NCBI GenBank assembly: GCA_965224095.1
Contig: OZ245039.1
Coordinates: 3,286,001-3,350,000 of the forward strand
Origin: JBPEWY01 sp965224095
GTDB taxonomy: Bacteria; Bacteroidota; Bacteroidia; Flavobacteriales; Flavobacteriaceae
Length of the DNA stretch: 64,000 bases
Direction of reading: 5' to 3'
The stretch's first letter is position 1. Each line of letters starts with the position of its first letter. Below the pieces are notes generated by a model. It worked only from the letters and a program-made list of their open reading frames with translations. It was not told where the DNA came from and ran no database searches. This document shows positions 51,201 to 60,690 of this stretch, piece after piece. The position numbers and the translations under genes are program-made.

Positions 51201-51842
51201 TTATGGCTTCCAGTTTCCCGGATCTGAGCTCCAGTGCCGAAGCGTTAATAGCTCTTTTGGATTAATATAATTTGTGTCGACTGCTTGTTCGAGCAGGTAT
51301 TCATAGCTACTTAAGGTGTGGAGATCAACACCCTGTTTTGCAAAGTTATCCATAGATTCGGAAAAGCCATATGAGAATATTGCCATCATTCCCTTAACCT
51401 GAGCACCAGCTTCTTTTAAAGCTTTTACTGCATTCAGGCTGCTTTTGCCTGTACTAATGAGGTCTTCCACCACTACCACGCTTTGTCCGGATTCCAGATA
51501 ACCTTCTATTTGATTACCGCGACCGTGTTTTTTTGCTTCCGGTCTTACATAAACAAAAGGCAAACCCAGATATTCTGCTACTAAGATCCCTATTCCGATG
51601 GCGCCTGTAGCAACACCGGCAATTATATCCGGTTTTCCATAAATGGATTCCAACTGTTTTCCCATTTGCTCTCTGACAAAAGTCCGTATAGGGGGAAAGG
51701 AAAGGATTATTCGATTGTCGCAATAAATTGGAGAACTCCATCCGGAAGCCCACGTAAAAGGATTTTTTGAATCCAACTTTATTGCATTTATTTGTAATAA
51801 GAGTTCCGCTGTTTTTTTTGCGGTGTCTTTGTCTAAAACCAT
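51201..51842 (-). CDS. pyrE: Orotate phosphoribosyltransferase
   Basis: 213 residues from the ATG at 51842. A longer frame to 51980 passes through the promoter element and the opposite NUDIX start, so it is rejected. The phosphoribosyltransferase signature is VVVVEDLISTGKSSLNAVKAL, with VYVRPEAKKHGRGNQIEG before it and the substrate region ASGWSSPIYCDNRI near the N-terminus. It makes OMP in pyrimidine synthesis. Divergent from the NUDIX gene. Confidence 0.96.
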   Translation of the reverse strand: MVLDKDTAKKTAELLLQINAIKLDSKNPFTWASGWSSPIYCDNRIILSFPPIRTFVREQMGKQLESIYGKPDIIAGVATGAIGIGILVAEYLGLPFVYVRPEAKKHGRGNQIEGYLESGQSVVVVEDLISTGKSSLNAVKALKEAGAQVKGMMAIFSYGFSESMDNFAKQGVDLHTLSSYEYLLEQAVDTNYINPKELLTLRHWSSDPGNWKP

Positions 51843-51846
51843 GCTG

Positions 51847-51854
51847 CAAATGTA
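51847..51854 (-). promoter_or_regulatory. -7 promoter element for pyrE (TACATTTG)
   Basis: Exact TAnnTTTG match on the minus strand, immediately upstream of the pyrE ATG. It overlaps the divergent NUDIX start codon. Confidence 0.55.
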
Positions 51855-52434
51855 TAAAGTTTTTGTTAACGAGCATCCAATAATATTAACAAACGAATTG
51901 ATAAAAGAAACAGAAGGAGTTAAGCTGTATATGCTGGATACCGTAAATATAGTTGATGTTATAGAAAAGCTTAATGCCAAGGAAATCAGTTTAGCGTATT
52001 TATATCATCCGGATCGGGAACAGCTGATAAAAAAACTGAGAAAAAAATTACCCTGTATTATAGCGGCCGGTGGGCTGGTGAAAAATAAAAAGGGAAAAAC
52101 CTTATTTATTCACCGCAATAGTAAATGGGATTTGCCTAAAGGAAAGGTAGATAAGGGAGAGTCAATTGAAGATGCCGCTATCAGGGAAGTATGTGAGGAA
52201 ACGGGTGTTAAAAAACTATCGATTAACAGGTTTTTGAAGATAACCTATCATATTTTTCAGAGAAATGGTCGTTATAAACTGAAGGAGACCCATTGGTTTG
52301 AAATGACAACCAGTTATAGTGGCTCTCTTTCCGGACAATTAGAAGAAGGAATAGATAAGGTAAAATGGATGGATGATAAAACAGCAAAGCGCGCCCTGGA
52401 AAAATCGTATGCCAATATAAAGACCTTATTTTAA
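51850..52434 (+). CDS. NUDIX hydrolase
   Basis: 194 residues from the ATG at 51850 (ATG at 51841 and GTG at 51823 are longer alternatives). The NUDIX box is complete: GKVDKGESIEDAAIREVCEETGV, preceded by KWDLPK. The N-terminal 65 residues form a separate alpha/beta segment, as in a Bacteroidota NUDIX subfamily. Hydrolyses a nucleoside-diphosphate-linked compound; substrate unknown. Convergent with the M14 gene, sharing four bases at the stops. Confidence 0.92.
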   Translation: MYKVFVNEHPIILTNELIKETEGVKLYMLDTVNIVDVIEKLNAKEISLAYLYHPDREQLIKKLRKKLPCIIAAGGLVKNKKGKTLFIHRNSKWDLPKGKVDKGESIEDAAIREVCEETGVKKLSINRFLKITYHIFQRNGRYKLKETHWFEMTTSYSGSLSGQLEEGIDKVKWMDDKTAKRALEKSYANIKTLF

Positions 52435-54176
52435 TTTCCCGAACGCGGAATGCGGTATACCGGATACCTCAAATGAGCTTTTTCGTAATACGGAGAACGA
52501 TGGTAAATCCAATTTAACTGTGCAAAACTATTTTTTGCAAACTTTTCATCGTTTTCTTTTTTCTCATTAAATTCTTTTCCAAGCAGCGAATCGTTTTCAA
52601 TAATACCCTTGGCAAGATCTTCAAATACATATGGAGAAAACCCTTCCTTTTGCCCCAGAATGATGTCGAAGAAGTTCCAGTTAAAAAACGAATCTACCGC
52701 CTGGGGTTCCAAAGTTTCTAAAATATAGCGTATACCGGGTTGCGCCGTGTCTACCCAAATGTCTCCTTTTTTAAGGACAACCTCTTCCCTGGAAACGGAT
52801 ACCTGTGTGTTGTAATGCGGGTAATGCCCTTCGTAAGGATTTTTAAATGTTTGATAACCTTCAATTCTATATACTTCCACCTGAGCAGTTGTATCTGCCT
52901 CTATGGTAGTATAAGTAATATCGTTACGGTCTAGAAACGGAATGATATTCCACCAGGATTGAGGGATTACATAAGCTTTGGGGATGTTGATTTCCAAAGC
53001 GGGTTTATAGTAATTTTTGTAAGCTACTTCTTTAACAAAAGGCTGATCTTCGTGATATTTAAGTCTGGGTAAGCCGGTTACAGAACTTGTATCAATAGTA
53101 GCCTCAAATCCCTTAAAAGCCAGTTTAGTTATTTTGGTGGTGTCTAATACCCACTGAATGGGATACTTGGTTTTCTCTGAAAACGATTTAAAGGAAAGGG
53201 CTCTTATTTCTTTAATTTTAACCCTTTCGGCCTCGAGAATATCGATCAGGGAGGTGAGTAATTCATAGGTTCCCTCTACTCTTTTTTTATAGGGTTTAAG
53301 CATATGGGTTTCAACCATTAAGCCCAAAGTATTCCACAAACTCGTATAACCCGTTGAATATCTGGGATAGTCCATAAATTGAGTGAACCCATTTTCCGGA
53401 ACCCTGTTAAACACATTTACATAAGGGGTAATATCCCATTCTTTTTTTGAAAGGTCTTTTTCCAGTTTGGGCATAAATTCATCGTGTAAATAAGTTCCGG
53501 TATCGGCACCCAGTTTGTTATGTTGTGTAAATAAATGCGTAAGAGTATATTGATAGTCGGCTCCGTTACTTACATGATTGTCAACAAAGACATCAGGCTG
53601 AACCAAATGAAAAATCTCCGCAAATGTCCGGGCGTTCCTGGTATCGTTTTTAATAAAATCTCTGTTGAGGTCGTAGTTTTTGGCATTTCCCCGGAATCCG
53701 TATTCCTCAGGTCCGTTTTGATTTACTCTGGTATTACTGTTTCTATTTAAAGCGCCACCGATATTGTAAACGGGAATTGCTACAATAACCGTATTTTTCG
53801 GAGAGGAAATATTGCCTAAAGCCAGATCCCTGAAAAGCAACATCGTAGCATCAATCCCATCAGGCTCACCGGGATGAATACCATTGTTAATTAGGAGAAT
53901 TGTATTTTTTTCACGGGCCTTGTTGAAATTAAACTCTCTATCGGGATTATAAGTAACAATGTGGAGCGGAACACCAGAATCGGTTTCACCAATGGTTTGA
54001 ATATTAACTTCGGCACTGTATTTGGCAAGTGCGATATAGAAATCTATGACTTCCTCATATTCGGGGGTTTCCGTTCCTTCAGAGCTTTCAAAATGTGTAA
54101 CAAAATTCCCCCGTTTAGTATTTTCCTGATTCTTACAGGCAATTACTAAAAGTAAAAGAAATAAGAAACGTTTCAT
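52431..54176 (-). CDS. M14-family zinc carboxypeptidase lipoprotein
   Basis: 581 residues. Lipobox LVIAC (about C14) near the N-terminus. The zinc ligands are in NNGIHPGEPDGIDA (HxxE) and VFVDNHVSNGADYQYT; the catalytic glutamate is in LGLMVETHMLKPYKKRV. A beta-rich C-terminal domain of about 200 residues follows. It likely trims peptides or peptidoglycan stems at the cell surface. The exact TATGTTTG element is 20 bases upstream. Confidence 0.92.
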   Translation of the reverse strand: MKRFLFLLLLVIACKNQENTKRGNFVTHFESSEGTETPEYEEVIDFYIALAKYSAEVNIQTIGETDSGVPLHIVTYNPDREFNFNKAREKNTILLINNGIHPGEPDGIDATMLLFRDLALGNISSPKNTVIVAIPVYNIGGALNRNSNTRVNQNGPEEYGFRGNAKNYDLNRDFIKNDTRNARTFAEIFHLVQPDVFVDNHVSNGADYQYTLTHLFTQHNKLGADTGTYLHDEFMPKLEKDLSKKEWDITPYVNVFNRVPENGFTQFMDYPRYSTGYTSLWNTLGLMVETHMLKPYKKRVEGTYELLTSLIDILEAERVKIKEIRALSFKSFSEKTKYPIQWVLDTTKITKLAFKGFEATIDTSSVTGLPRLKYHEDQPFVKEVAYKNYYKPALEINIPKAYVIPQSWWNIIPFLDRNDITYTTIEADTTAQVEVYRIEGYQTFKNPYEGHYPHYNTQVSVSREEVVLKKGDIWVDTAQPGIRYILETLEPQAVDSFFNWNFFDIILGQKEGFSPYVFEDLAKGIIENDSLLGKEFNEKKENDEKFAKNSFAQLNWIYHRSPYYEKAHLRYPVYRIPRSGN

Positions 54177-54195
54177 GTGTTTGTCAATTTCATGT

Positions 54196-54203
54196 CAAAC
54201 ATA
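54196..54203 (-). promoter_or_regulatory. -7 promoter element for the M14 peptidase gene (TATGTTTG)
   Basis: Exact TAnnTTTG match on the minus strand, 20 bases upstream of the ATG. Confidence 0.55.
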
Positions 54204-54247
54204 CTTAAAATTAAGTACTTGCCATTTGTTTTCACCTGTTCTTTAAA

Positions 54248-54276
54248 AAAAAACGCCGGTCAACCGGCGCTTTTTA
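54248..54276 (-). terminator. Terminator after the T9SS repeat-protein gene
   Basis: Stem CGCCGG/CCGGCG with tetraloop, followed by a nine-T run on the minus strand. A weaker T run on the other side makes it partly bidirectional. Confidence 0.75.
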
Positions 54277-54295
54277 TCCTGATTTTTATCTCGAA

Positions 54296-57046
54296 TCATT
54301 GATTTATTAGCGTTACTTTTTCCGGTTTCGCCATCCCGTTTCCTTTTAACATTAAGAAATATACCCCTCGAACGGTCATAACGCCTGAAAGGTCAAATTC
54401 TATTTCCGTCCCGTTTCTTTCCAGGCTGATATCTCCTCCGCTTACATTCATGCCAAGCGAATTAAACAGTGCATAGGATAATTTATCGCCCGTTAAGCCC
54501 GGAATATTAATGGTAAACCTTCCATCCCGAACGGGATTGGGATATACCTTTACCGATGTTTCCGTACTATTTTCGGATATAGAAGATTTAGCAGAAATAG
54601 CCTTTACCGAAGATCCATCAACAATTTCGAAACTAATTGACAAGGTGCTTCCTTTGGTACCGCTTGCGTCAGCTCCGCTATAGGGAGTCGCTGAAATGGT
54701 ATACGAACCGGGATAGAACGCAGGTCCGCTGAAATTGCCTCCAGCAGATCCGTATAAGGCATAAGGCGCCTCATTATCTACCTGCGATTTGCTCCGATCG
54801 CCGGATAGCGCCATGGAAACACTTCCCACGGTGGCCGGGTTGGTATTAGCAACAATGGTAAGAGCAAGTCCCTGGATCTGACTGTAATTTATTTTTAATC
54901 CGTTGTACAAACTCATTAAAGGTTGATCGGTTCCTGCATTATAAAGTGTAAAACTTGTTATAGACTGCTGGGGAGCGGCGGTTCCTTCTTCAATAGAGAA
55001 GTTTACGGTTAATCCGGTTCCTTTGGTGCCACCGGCATCAGCTCCGCTGTAAGGAGTAGCCGAAATAGTATAGGATCCCGGGTAGAATGCAGGTCCGCTG
55101 AAGTTACTTCCTGAGGATCCATATAGGGCATAAGGAGCTTCATTATCTACCTGCGATTTGTTTCGGTCGCCGGATAGTACCATGGAAACACTTCCCACAG
55201 TTCCCGGATTCGTATTGGCCACGATAGTCAGGGCGAGTCCCTGGATCTGACTGTAATCGATTTTCATTCCTTCGGTAATATCCATGATAGGCAGATCGGT
55301 ACTGGCATTGTACAGGGTAAAACTGCTTACCGATTGTTGAGGAGCGGTGGTTCCTTCTTCAATAGAGAAGTTTACGGTTAATCCGGTTCCTTTGGTGCCA
55401 CCGGCATCAGCTACGCTGTAAGGAGTAGCCGAAATAGTATAGGACCCCGGGTAGAATGCAGGACCACTGAAATTACTTCCTGAGGATCCATATAGGGCAT
55501 AAGGAGCTTCATTATCTACCTGCGATTTGTTTCGGTCGCCGGATAGTACCATGGAAACACTTCCCACAGTTCCCGGATTTGTATTGGCCACGATGGTCAG
55601 GGCGAGCCCCTGGATCTGACTGTAATCGATTTTCATTCCTTCGGTAATATCCATAATAGGCTGATCGGTACTGGCATTGTACAGGGTAAAACTGCTTACC
55701 GATTGCTGAGGAGCGGTGGTTCCTTCTTCAATAGAGAAGTTTACGGTTAATCCGGTTCCTTTGCTACCACTTACATTTGCTCCGCTGTAGGGAGTTGCCG
55801 AAATGGTATAGGACCCCGGGTAGAATGCAGGACCACTGAAATTACTTCCTGACGATCCGTATAAGGCATAAGGAGCCTCATTATCTACTTGCGATTTGCT
55901 TCGGTCGCCGGATAGTACCATGGAAACACTTCCTACGGTGGCCGGGTTGGTATTAGCCACGATGGTCAGGGCGAGCCCCTGGATCTGACTGTAATCGATT
56001 TTCATTCCTTCGGTAATATCCATAATAGGCTGATCGGTGCTGGCATTGTACAGGGTAAATGACGATACAGACTGTGAAGTGGTCGTGCCACCCGTTACCG
56101 TTACCGTGGAGGAATCCTTAAAGCCTCCGTCCTGCGTGGTTACCGTAATCACCGTAGTTCCGGCATTTTGAGCAAATACTTTTCCTGTGGAACTCACTGT
56201 AGCTACCGCGGAGTTGCCTGTAGACCAGCTAACATTTTTGTTGGTGGCGTTACTGGGCGATATGGTCATGGACAATTGTTGATTGGCACCTTCGCTCAAT
56301 GAAATAGAACTCGGAGATAGCGATACTCCCGTAACAGCTACACTACTGGAGCTACACTTTGTTTCCGGGTTGCTAAGGCTAGTGGGAGAGGAAGCCCCAT
56401 TATGCAAAATAATCCGATCTATTAAATGATATGAAGACCGTGCCGATATTTCCATGGTATATTCGCCGGGGCTATTAAATGTAACATAGATTTCATACCC
56501 GGAACCATCGTTGGTCAAAGTAGACCAGGTCCAATTGGTGGTACCGCTTAGGTAAGCTTTAAACCATCCTCCGGATCCCGCACCATCTGGAGTGGGAGAT
56601 TTTCCACTACCGGCCGGATACAAAACACTCGTACCCCGTTGTGCATAAAAATTATCAGCATCCGGAAAGCGAATCCAGGTATCGTTATGTTCGGTGGATT
56701 GCGTACCCTTACCAACTTTAGATCGCCATTGAAATTTATAGGTTCCCGTTTTATTAATCTGGATTTTCGTGGTAATTAACCCGTTACCGGGTGAATGGAA
56801 ATAATCTGAACCTTCCCAAACCAAATAGCCGGAACCGGTATATCCGGATACGGTATTCCTGCTTCTCCAGCTACTGGAATACGACAGATTTTCCGCTTCC
56901 ATGACCACCAATCCGTTTTTTTCTTCGTAATCGGCGGTACAAGCCATTTCTGATAAACTAGAAGAGGAGGGATTTACGGCTGGCAAATTGTTTGAGAGTG
57001 TAAGAAAAGGGCAATAAAAAAACAAAAGCAGCATCAGCTTCTTCAT
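54296..57046 (-). CDS. Large secreted multi-domain T9SS protein with four near-identical repeats
   Basis: 916 residues, no catalytic domain recognised. Order: signal peptide 1-17; a carbohydrate-binding-like beta domain at about 35-235 (VVMEAENLSYSSSWRSRN, GEYTMEISARSSYHLIDRIILHNG); a bacterial Ig-like 2 domain at about 240-318 (TGVSLSPSSISLSEGANQQLSM); four tandem 123-residue repeats at 325-816; and a C-terminal type IX sorting domain (SVKVYPNPVRDGRFTIN to the end). It is probably a surface adhesin or polysaccharide-binding scaffold exported by T9SS. The long repeats are a site for recombination. Monocistronic. Confidence 0.9.
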   Translation of the reverse strand: MKKLMLLLFFYCPFLTLSNNLPAVNPSSSSLSEMACTADYEEKNGLVVMEAENLSYSSSWRSRNTVSGYTGSGYLVWEGSDYFHSPGNGLITTKIQINKTGTYKFQWRSKVGKGTQSTEHNDTWIRFPDADNFYAQRGTSVLYPAGSGKSPTPDGAGSGGWFKAYLSGTTNWTWSTLTNDGSGYEIYVTFNSPGEYTMEISARSSYHLIDRIILHNGASSPTSLSNPETKCSSSSVAVTGVSLSPSSISLSEGANQQLSMTISPSNATNKNVSWSTGNSAVATVSSTGKVFAQNAGTTVITVTTQDGGFKDSSTVTVTGGTTTSQSVSSFTLYNASTDQPIMDITEGMKIDYSQIQGLALTIVANTNPATVGSVSMVLSGDRSKSQVDNEAPYALYGSSGSNFSGPAFYPGSYTISATPYSGANVSGSKGTGLTVNFSIEEGTTAPQQSVSSFTLYNASTDQPIMDITEGMKIDYSQIQGLALTIVANTNPGTVGSVSMVLSGDRNKSQVDNEAPYALYGSSGSNFSGPAFYPGSYTISATPYSVADAGGTKGTGLTVNFSIEEGTTAPQQSVSSFTLYNASTDLPIMDITEGMKIDYSQIQGLALTIVANTNPGTVGSVSMVLSGDRNKSQVDNEAPYALYGSSGSNFSGPAFYPGSYTISATPYSGADAGGTKGTGLTVNFSIEEGTAAPQQSITSFTLYNAGTDQPLMSLYNGLKINYSQIQGLALTIVANTNPATVGSVSMALSGDRSKSQVDNEAPYALYGSAGGNFSGPAFYPGSYTISATPYSGADASGTKGSTLSISFEIVDGSSVKAISAKSSISENSTETSVKVYPNPVRDGRFTINIPGLTGDKLSYALFNSLGMNVSGGDISLERNGTEIEFDLSGVMTVRGVYFLMLKGNGMAKPEKVTLINQ
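54599..56074 (-). repeat. Four tandem 369-bp coding repeats
   Basis: Copies at 55706-56074, 55337-55705, 54968-55336 and 54599-54967, measured from a shared codon in the MDITEGM stretch (MSLYNGL in copy 4). Copies 2 and 3 are almost identical at DNA level; copies 1 and 4 differ more. Each encodes the same domain (F-T-L-YNASTD, NTNPxTVGSVSM, LSGDR, APYALYGS, PAFYPGSYTISATPYS). Confidence 0.9.
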
Positions 57047-57395
57047 AATGTGAGGTAATTAAAGGTTGTTAGTAATTAAAAGTTTGGTATATGTACGGCA
57101 ATGAAGTAAAAATGGATCACGGAATTTTAAAAATTAACAAAAAGATTTTAAGAGAAGAATTATTAATGTAAATTATTGAAATACAATAAGTTACATAAAA
57201 CAACATTTTTATAAACAAAATAATGTTAATAACTTTTTTAGAGGCCAGATAAAAATTTAATCAAACTCACGCCCCCGTAGCACTCTATTTGTGTGTATCC
57301 GGCGGTTAAAGTGGGGCTCTAATAATTGAATAAATCGTGTAAATAATCCTTACAAAAAATGTAAGTGATACATTTTTAGGAGTTTAGGTGAGAAA
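57047..57395. other. 349-base intergenic gap
   Basis: AT-rich stretch between the T9SS gene start and the coaD end. It probably holds the T9SS promoter, but no exact TAnnTTTG is seen near the ATG. No small gene or structured RNA was recognised. Confidence 0.5.
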
Positions 57396-57857
57396 TTATT
57401 TTTTGGAAACATGTACGGTTTTCGGAACCAAACTGCTATAATCCCCTCCATTCCTAATAACATCCCTCACAATAGAAGAACTTATATAAGATTTCCCGGA
57501 TGAGGTAAGCAAAAATACGGTTTCGATATCGGATAATTTTCGATTGGTGTGTGCTATGGCTTTTTCAAATTCAAAATCGGCCGGATTCCTCAATCCTCTT
57601 AAAATAAACTGAGCTTCCACTTTATTACAAAAATCAATGGTGAGTCCTTTATAAGTCATCACTTTAATCCGGGATTCATTTTTAAAGGCTTCTTCAATAA
57701 ATAATTTACGCTCTTGAAGGGAAAACATGTATTTTTTATCGGCGTTCACACCAATAGCTATAATTACCTCATCGAAAAGGGTAATTCCACGCATTATAAT
57801 ATCGTAATGTCCTAAAGTAATCGGATCAAAAGACCCTGGAAAAACAGCTCGTTTCAT
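57396..57857 (-). CDS. coaD: Phosphopantetheine adenylyltransferase
   Basis: 153 residues, penultimate enzyme of coenzyme A synthesis. The nucleotidyltransferase motif is FPGSFDPITLGHYDII; RGLRNPADFEFEKAIAHTNRKL and the C-terminal SSGKSYISSSIVRDV motif are also present. It starts nine bases after ddl, so the two form a transcript. Confidence 0.97.
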   Translation of the reverse strand: MKRAVFPGSFDPITLGHYDIIMRGITLFDEVIIAIGVNADKKYMFSLQERKLFIEEAFKNESRIKVMTYKGLTIDFCNKVEAQFILRGLRNPADFEFEKAIAHTNRKLSDIETVFLLTSSGKSYISSSIVRDVIRNGGDYSSLVPKTVHVSKK

Positions 57858-57866
57858 GTTTTAAAT

Positions 57867-58850
57867 TTACGCGTTTTTATTAAAAGCCTCTTCCACGGCA
57901 TTCCCGAACAATTCCGAAAGTGAAATTCCCGCTTCCTGAGCCTGTTGAGGTAATAAACTGGCGCTGGTAAGTCCGGGAACCGTATTAACTTCGAGCAAAT
58001 GGGGTTCACCATCCTGGAATATAAACTCACTACGGGTAAAACCATCCATATTTAGCAGATCGTATATCTTTTTTGCCACCTCTGAAACCTTATCGGTCCA
58101 TTCTTTGGAGATACGCGCCGGTGTAATTTCCTGAGATTGGCCTAAATATTTCGCTTCGAAATCAAAAAAATCGTTGTCCGAAACAATTTCTGTGACAGGC
58201 AATACGGTAGTTTTACCTTTGTATTTTATAACTCCTACGGTAACTTCCGTACCATTTAAAAACGATTCGATAATTACTTCGCTATCTTCTTTATAAGCAT
58301 GTTCAATAGCTGAAATTATCTGATCTGCATGACTGACCTTGGAAATCCCGAAACTACTTCCTGCCCGATTGGCTTTAACAAAACAGGGAAGTCCAACTTT
58401 CTTTACAATGGCGGTAATATCGATTTCATCTCCTTTATTTACATAATACGATGGAGCCATTTTAATACCATAAGGTTTTAAAACACCCAATAAATCTCTT
58501 TTGTTAAAGGTAAGTGCCGCCTGGTACATTCCGCAACTTGTATGTGGAATACCTAACAGATGAAAATATGCCTGCATGTATCCATCTTCACCTGGAGTAC
58601 CGTGAATGGCATTAAACACGCAGTGGAATGTTGTTTTTTTACCGTTAATTTCAATGGAAAAATCATGCCTGTTAACGGGGTATTCCGACTGATCCGGTGA
58701 AACATAAACCCATTTATTTTTCAGTATATGTATGCAAAAGGGGTTATACTTGGTTTTGTCCAAATGTTCGTAAACCACATGACCGCTTTGTATGGAAATT
58801 TCATATTCGCTAGAATACCCTCCCATGATAATGGCTATATTTTTTTTCAT
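57867..58850 (-). CDS. ddl: D-alanine--D-alanine ligase
   Basis: 327 residues, ATP-grasp enzyme supplying the D-Ala-D-Ala dipeptide for peptidoglycan. N-terminal GGYSSEYEISIQSG, the HGTPGEDGYMQAYF loop, FVKANRAGSSFGISK, and the Mg/substrate segment LLEVNTVPGLTSASLLPQQA are intact. Followed by coaD. A TATTTTTG element lies far upstream at 58981-58988 and could be its promoter. Confidence 0.97.
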   Translation of the reverse strand: MKKNIAIIMGGYSSEYEISIQSGHVVYEHLDKTKYNPFCIHILKNKWVYVSPDQSEYPVNRHDFSIEINGKKTTFHCVFNAIHGTPGEDGYMQAYFHLLGIPHTSCGMYQAALTFNKRDLLGVLKPYGIKMAPSYYVNKGDEIDITAIVKKVGLPCFVKANRAGSSFGISKVSHADQIISAIEHAYKEDSEVIIESFLNGTEVTVGVIKYKGKTTVLPVTEIVSDNDFFDFEAKYLGQSQEITPARISKEWTDKVSEVAKKIYDLLNMDGFTRSEFIFQDGEPHLLEVNTVPGLTSASLLPQQAQEAGISLSELFGNAVEEAFNKNA

Positions 58851-59027
58851 TTGCTAAGCTTCTTTTTTTAAAGACCGGAATATATAAGCAACCATTTTTA
58901 TCGTATTGAACGTATAATATTATACGGCTGCCAGCTCAAAATTTAAGGTCCAGCCAGAAAAGCCATATAACTTGGATAAACAAAAATATCATTATTTTGA
59001 TGCAATGTAAAAAGTATACGGTTTTTA

Positions 59028-59035
59028 TATCTTTG
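59028..59035 (+). promoter_or_regulatory. -7 promoter element for the PASTA gene (TATCTTTG)
   Basis: Exact TAnnTTTG match, 17 bases before the ATG at 59053. Confidence 0.55.
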
Positions 59036-59052
59036 CTACCTAATTTAACAAT

Positions 59053-59658
59053 ATGAGTCTTTTTCAGTTTCTTAAAAGTAAAACCTTTTTAAAACATCTT
59101 GGACTGGCCTTTCTGGCTTTATTGGTGCTTGTAATATTAATATTGCAATGGTTAAAGGCATCTACCAATCACGGAGAATATATCGAGGTTCCGGATCTTG
59201 CCAGAAAACCTGTTTTCGAAGTCAGAGAACTACTGGACGATGTTGATTTGAGATTTGAAGTATTGGATTCGGCAGAATACAACCCGGATTTTCCACGATT
59301 TTCCGTTATAGAACAAAATCCTCCTGCGGGAGACCATGTGAAGGAAAACCGAAAAATATATCTTACCATAAACCCGGCCGGGTACAAAGATGTTACCATT
59401 CCCAATATTATCCAGGTAACCCGGCGCAATGCAGAATCTATGTTACGCGCTGTTGGGCTGGATATACAACGGGTTACCTATATAGATCAATTGGGAAAGG
59501 ATATGGTGTATTATATAAAACACAAAGGGGCCGATGTGTCTCCCGGCGATAAGTTACCAAAGACTTCCAAAATAGAGCTTATTTGCGGAAATGGAAATGT
59601 AACCGAGAGAGCGCTTATACAGGCCAATTCCGAAACCGAAAGCAATGGAGGAGATTAA
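59053..59658 (+). CDS. PASTA-domain membrane protein
   Basis: 201 residues. One N-terminal transmembrane helix (LGLAFLALLVLVILILQWL), then two PASTA domains (EYIEVPDLARKPVFEVRELLDD to VIEQNPPAG, and DVTIPNIIQVTRRNAESMLRAVGL to LICGNG). No kinase or transpeptidase part. PASTA domains bind peptidoglycan stems, so a wall-sensing or scaffolding role near Ddl is likely. Overlaps the next gene by 14 bases. Confidence 0.93.
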   Translation: MSLFQFLKSKTFLKHLGLAFLALLVLVILILQWLKASTNHGEYIEVPDLARKPVFEVRELLDDVDLRFEVLDSAEYNPDFPRFSVIEQNPPAGDHVKENRKIYLTINPAGYKDVTIPNIIQVTRRNAESMLRAVGLDIQRVTYIDQLGKDMVYYIKHKGADVSPGDKLPKTSKIELICGNGNVTERALIQANSETESNGGD

Positions 59659-60670
59659 GAGTTTGGAGCCTCAGGACGATGAGCTCTTTGAGCATTTCAG
59701 TTTTAAAGCAGGTAAAGGACAGGACCCCTTGCGGGTGGATAAATTTTTGATGAATTTTATTGAAAACGCTACCCGGAATAAAATACAACAAGCAGCGAAA
59801 AACGGAAATATTTGGGTTAATGGGGCCGTTGTTAAACAAAATTATAAAGTTAAAGCTGACGATGAGGTAAAAGTGCTTTTTGAGTACCCGCCTCATGAAT
59901 TCTTACTAACTCCGGAAAACATTCCTTTGGATATTGTGTATGAAGACGATGAGCTCCTGGTGGTGAATAAACCCGCAGGGATGGTGGTACATCCGGGACA
60001 CGGCAATTATTCCGGAACACTTATCAATGCACTGGTATATCATTTTGACAGCCTTCCGACAAATAGCAATAACCGTCCTGGATTAGTGCATCGTATCGAC
60101 AAAGATACCAGCGGACTTTTAGTAGTGGCCAAAACCGAATCGGCGATGAATCATCTTGCGAAACAATTCTTTAATAAAACCAGTGAACGGGAATATGTAG
60201 CCCTGGTTTGGGGAAATATTGAAGAAGATCAGGGTACGGTAGAAGGTTCTATAGGGCGCCATCCTAAAAACAGACTGCAGATGACCGTTTTTGAAGAGGG
60301 GGAACACGGTAAGGAAGCGGTAACCCATTTCAAAGTGATAGAGCGATTCGGATATGTGACATTGGTTTCCTGTAAACTCGAAACGGGACGTACGCATCAA
60401 ATCCGTGTGCATATGAAACATATAGGGCATACCCTGTTTAACGACGAACGCTATGGAGGTAATAAAATATTGAAAGGAACTTCGTTTACCAAGTATAAAC
60501 AGTTTGTAGAGAATTGTTTTAAAATATTACCGCGCCAGGCATTGCATGCCAAAACACTGGGATTTGAACACCCTGTAAGTGGAAAATTTTTGAAGTTTGA
60601 TACCGCACTGCCTCAGGATATCGAGGAATGCATTGAGAAATGGCGTAATTATTCAAAGCACAGGAAGTAA
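59645..60670 (+). CDS. rluD: RluD-type 23S rRNA pseudouridine synthase
   Basis: 341 residues. N-terminal S4 RNA-binding domain (LRVDKFLMNFIENATRNKIQQAAKNGNIWVNG), then the catalytic domain with the nucleophile aspartate in VHRIDKDTSGLLVVAKT and TGRTHQIRVHMKHIGHTLFNDERYGG. It modifies 23S rRNA helix 69 uridines if it is the RluD orthologue, which its length and S4 domain support. Coupled to the PASTA gene by overlap. Confidence 0.94.
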   Translation: MEEIKSLEPQDDELFEHFSFKAGKGQDPLRVDKFLMNFIENATRNKIQQAAKNGNIWVNGAVVKQNYKVKADDEVKVLFEYPPHEFLLTPENIPLDIVYEDDELLVVNKPAGMVVHPGHGNYSGTLINALVYHFDSLPTNSNNRPGLVHRIDKDTSGLLVVAKTESAMNHLAKQFFNKTSEREYVALVWGNIEEDQGTVEGSIGRHPKNRLQMTVFEEGEHGKEAVTHFKVIERFGYVTLVSCKLETGRTHQIRVHMKHIGHTLFNDERYGGNKILKGTSFTKYKQFVENCFKILPRQALHAKTLGFEHPVSGKFLKFDTALPQDIEECIEKWRNYSKHRK

Positions 60671-60690
60671 CTGTCCAAATAGTTTTATAA

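Noticed and set aside
51843..51980. 46-residue N-terminal extension of pyrE
   Set aside because: It runs through the pyrE promoter element and antisense to the NUDIX coding region; the family begins at the ATG at 51842.
54599..56074. 369-bp repeats considered as a CRISPR or mobile element
   Set aside because: They are in-frame coding repeats without spacers, inverted ends or a transposase.
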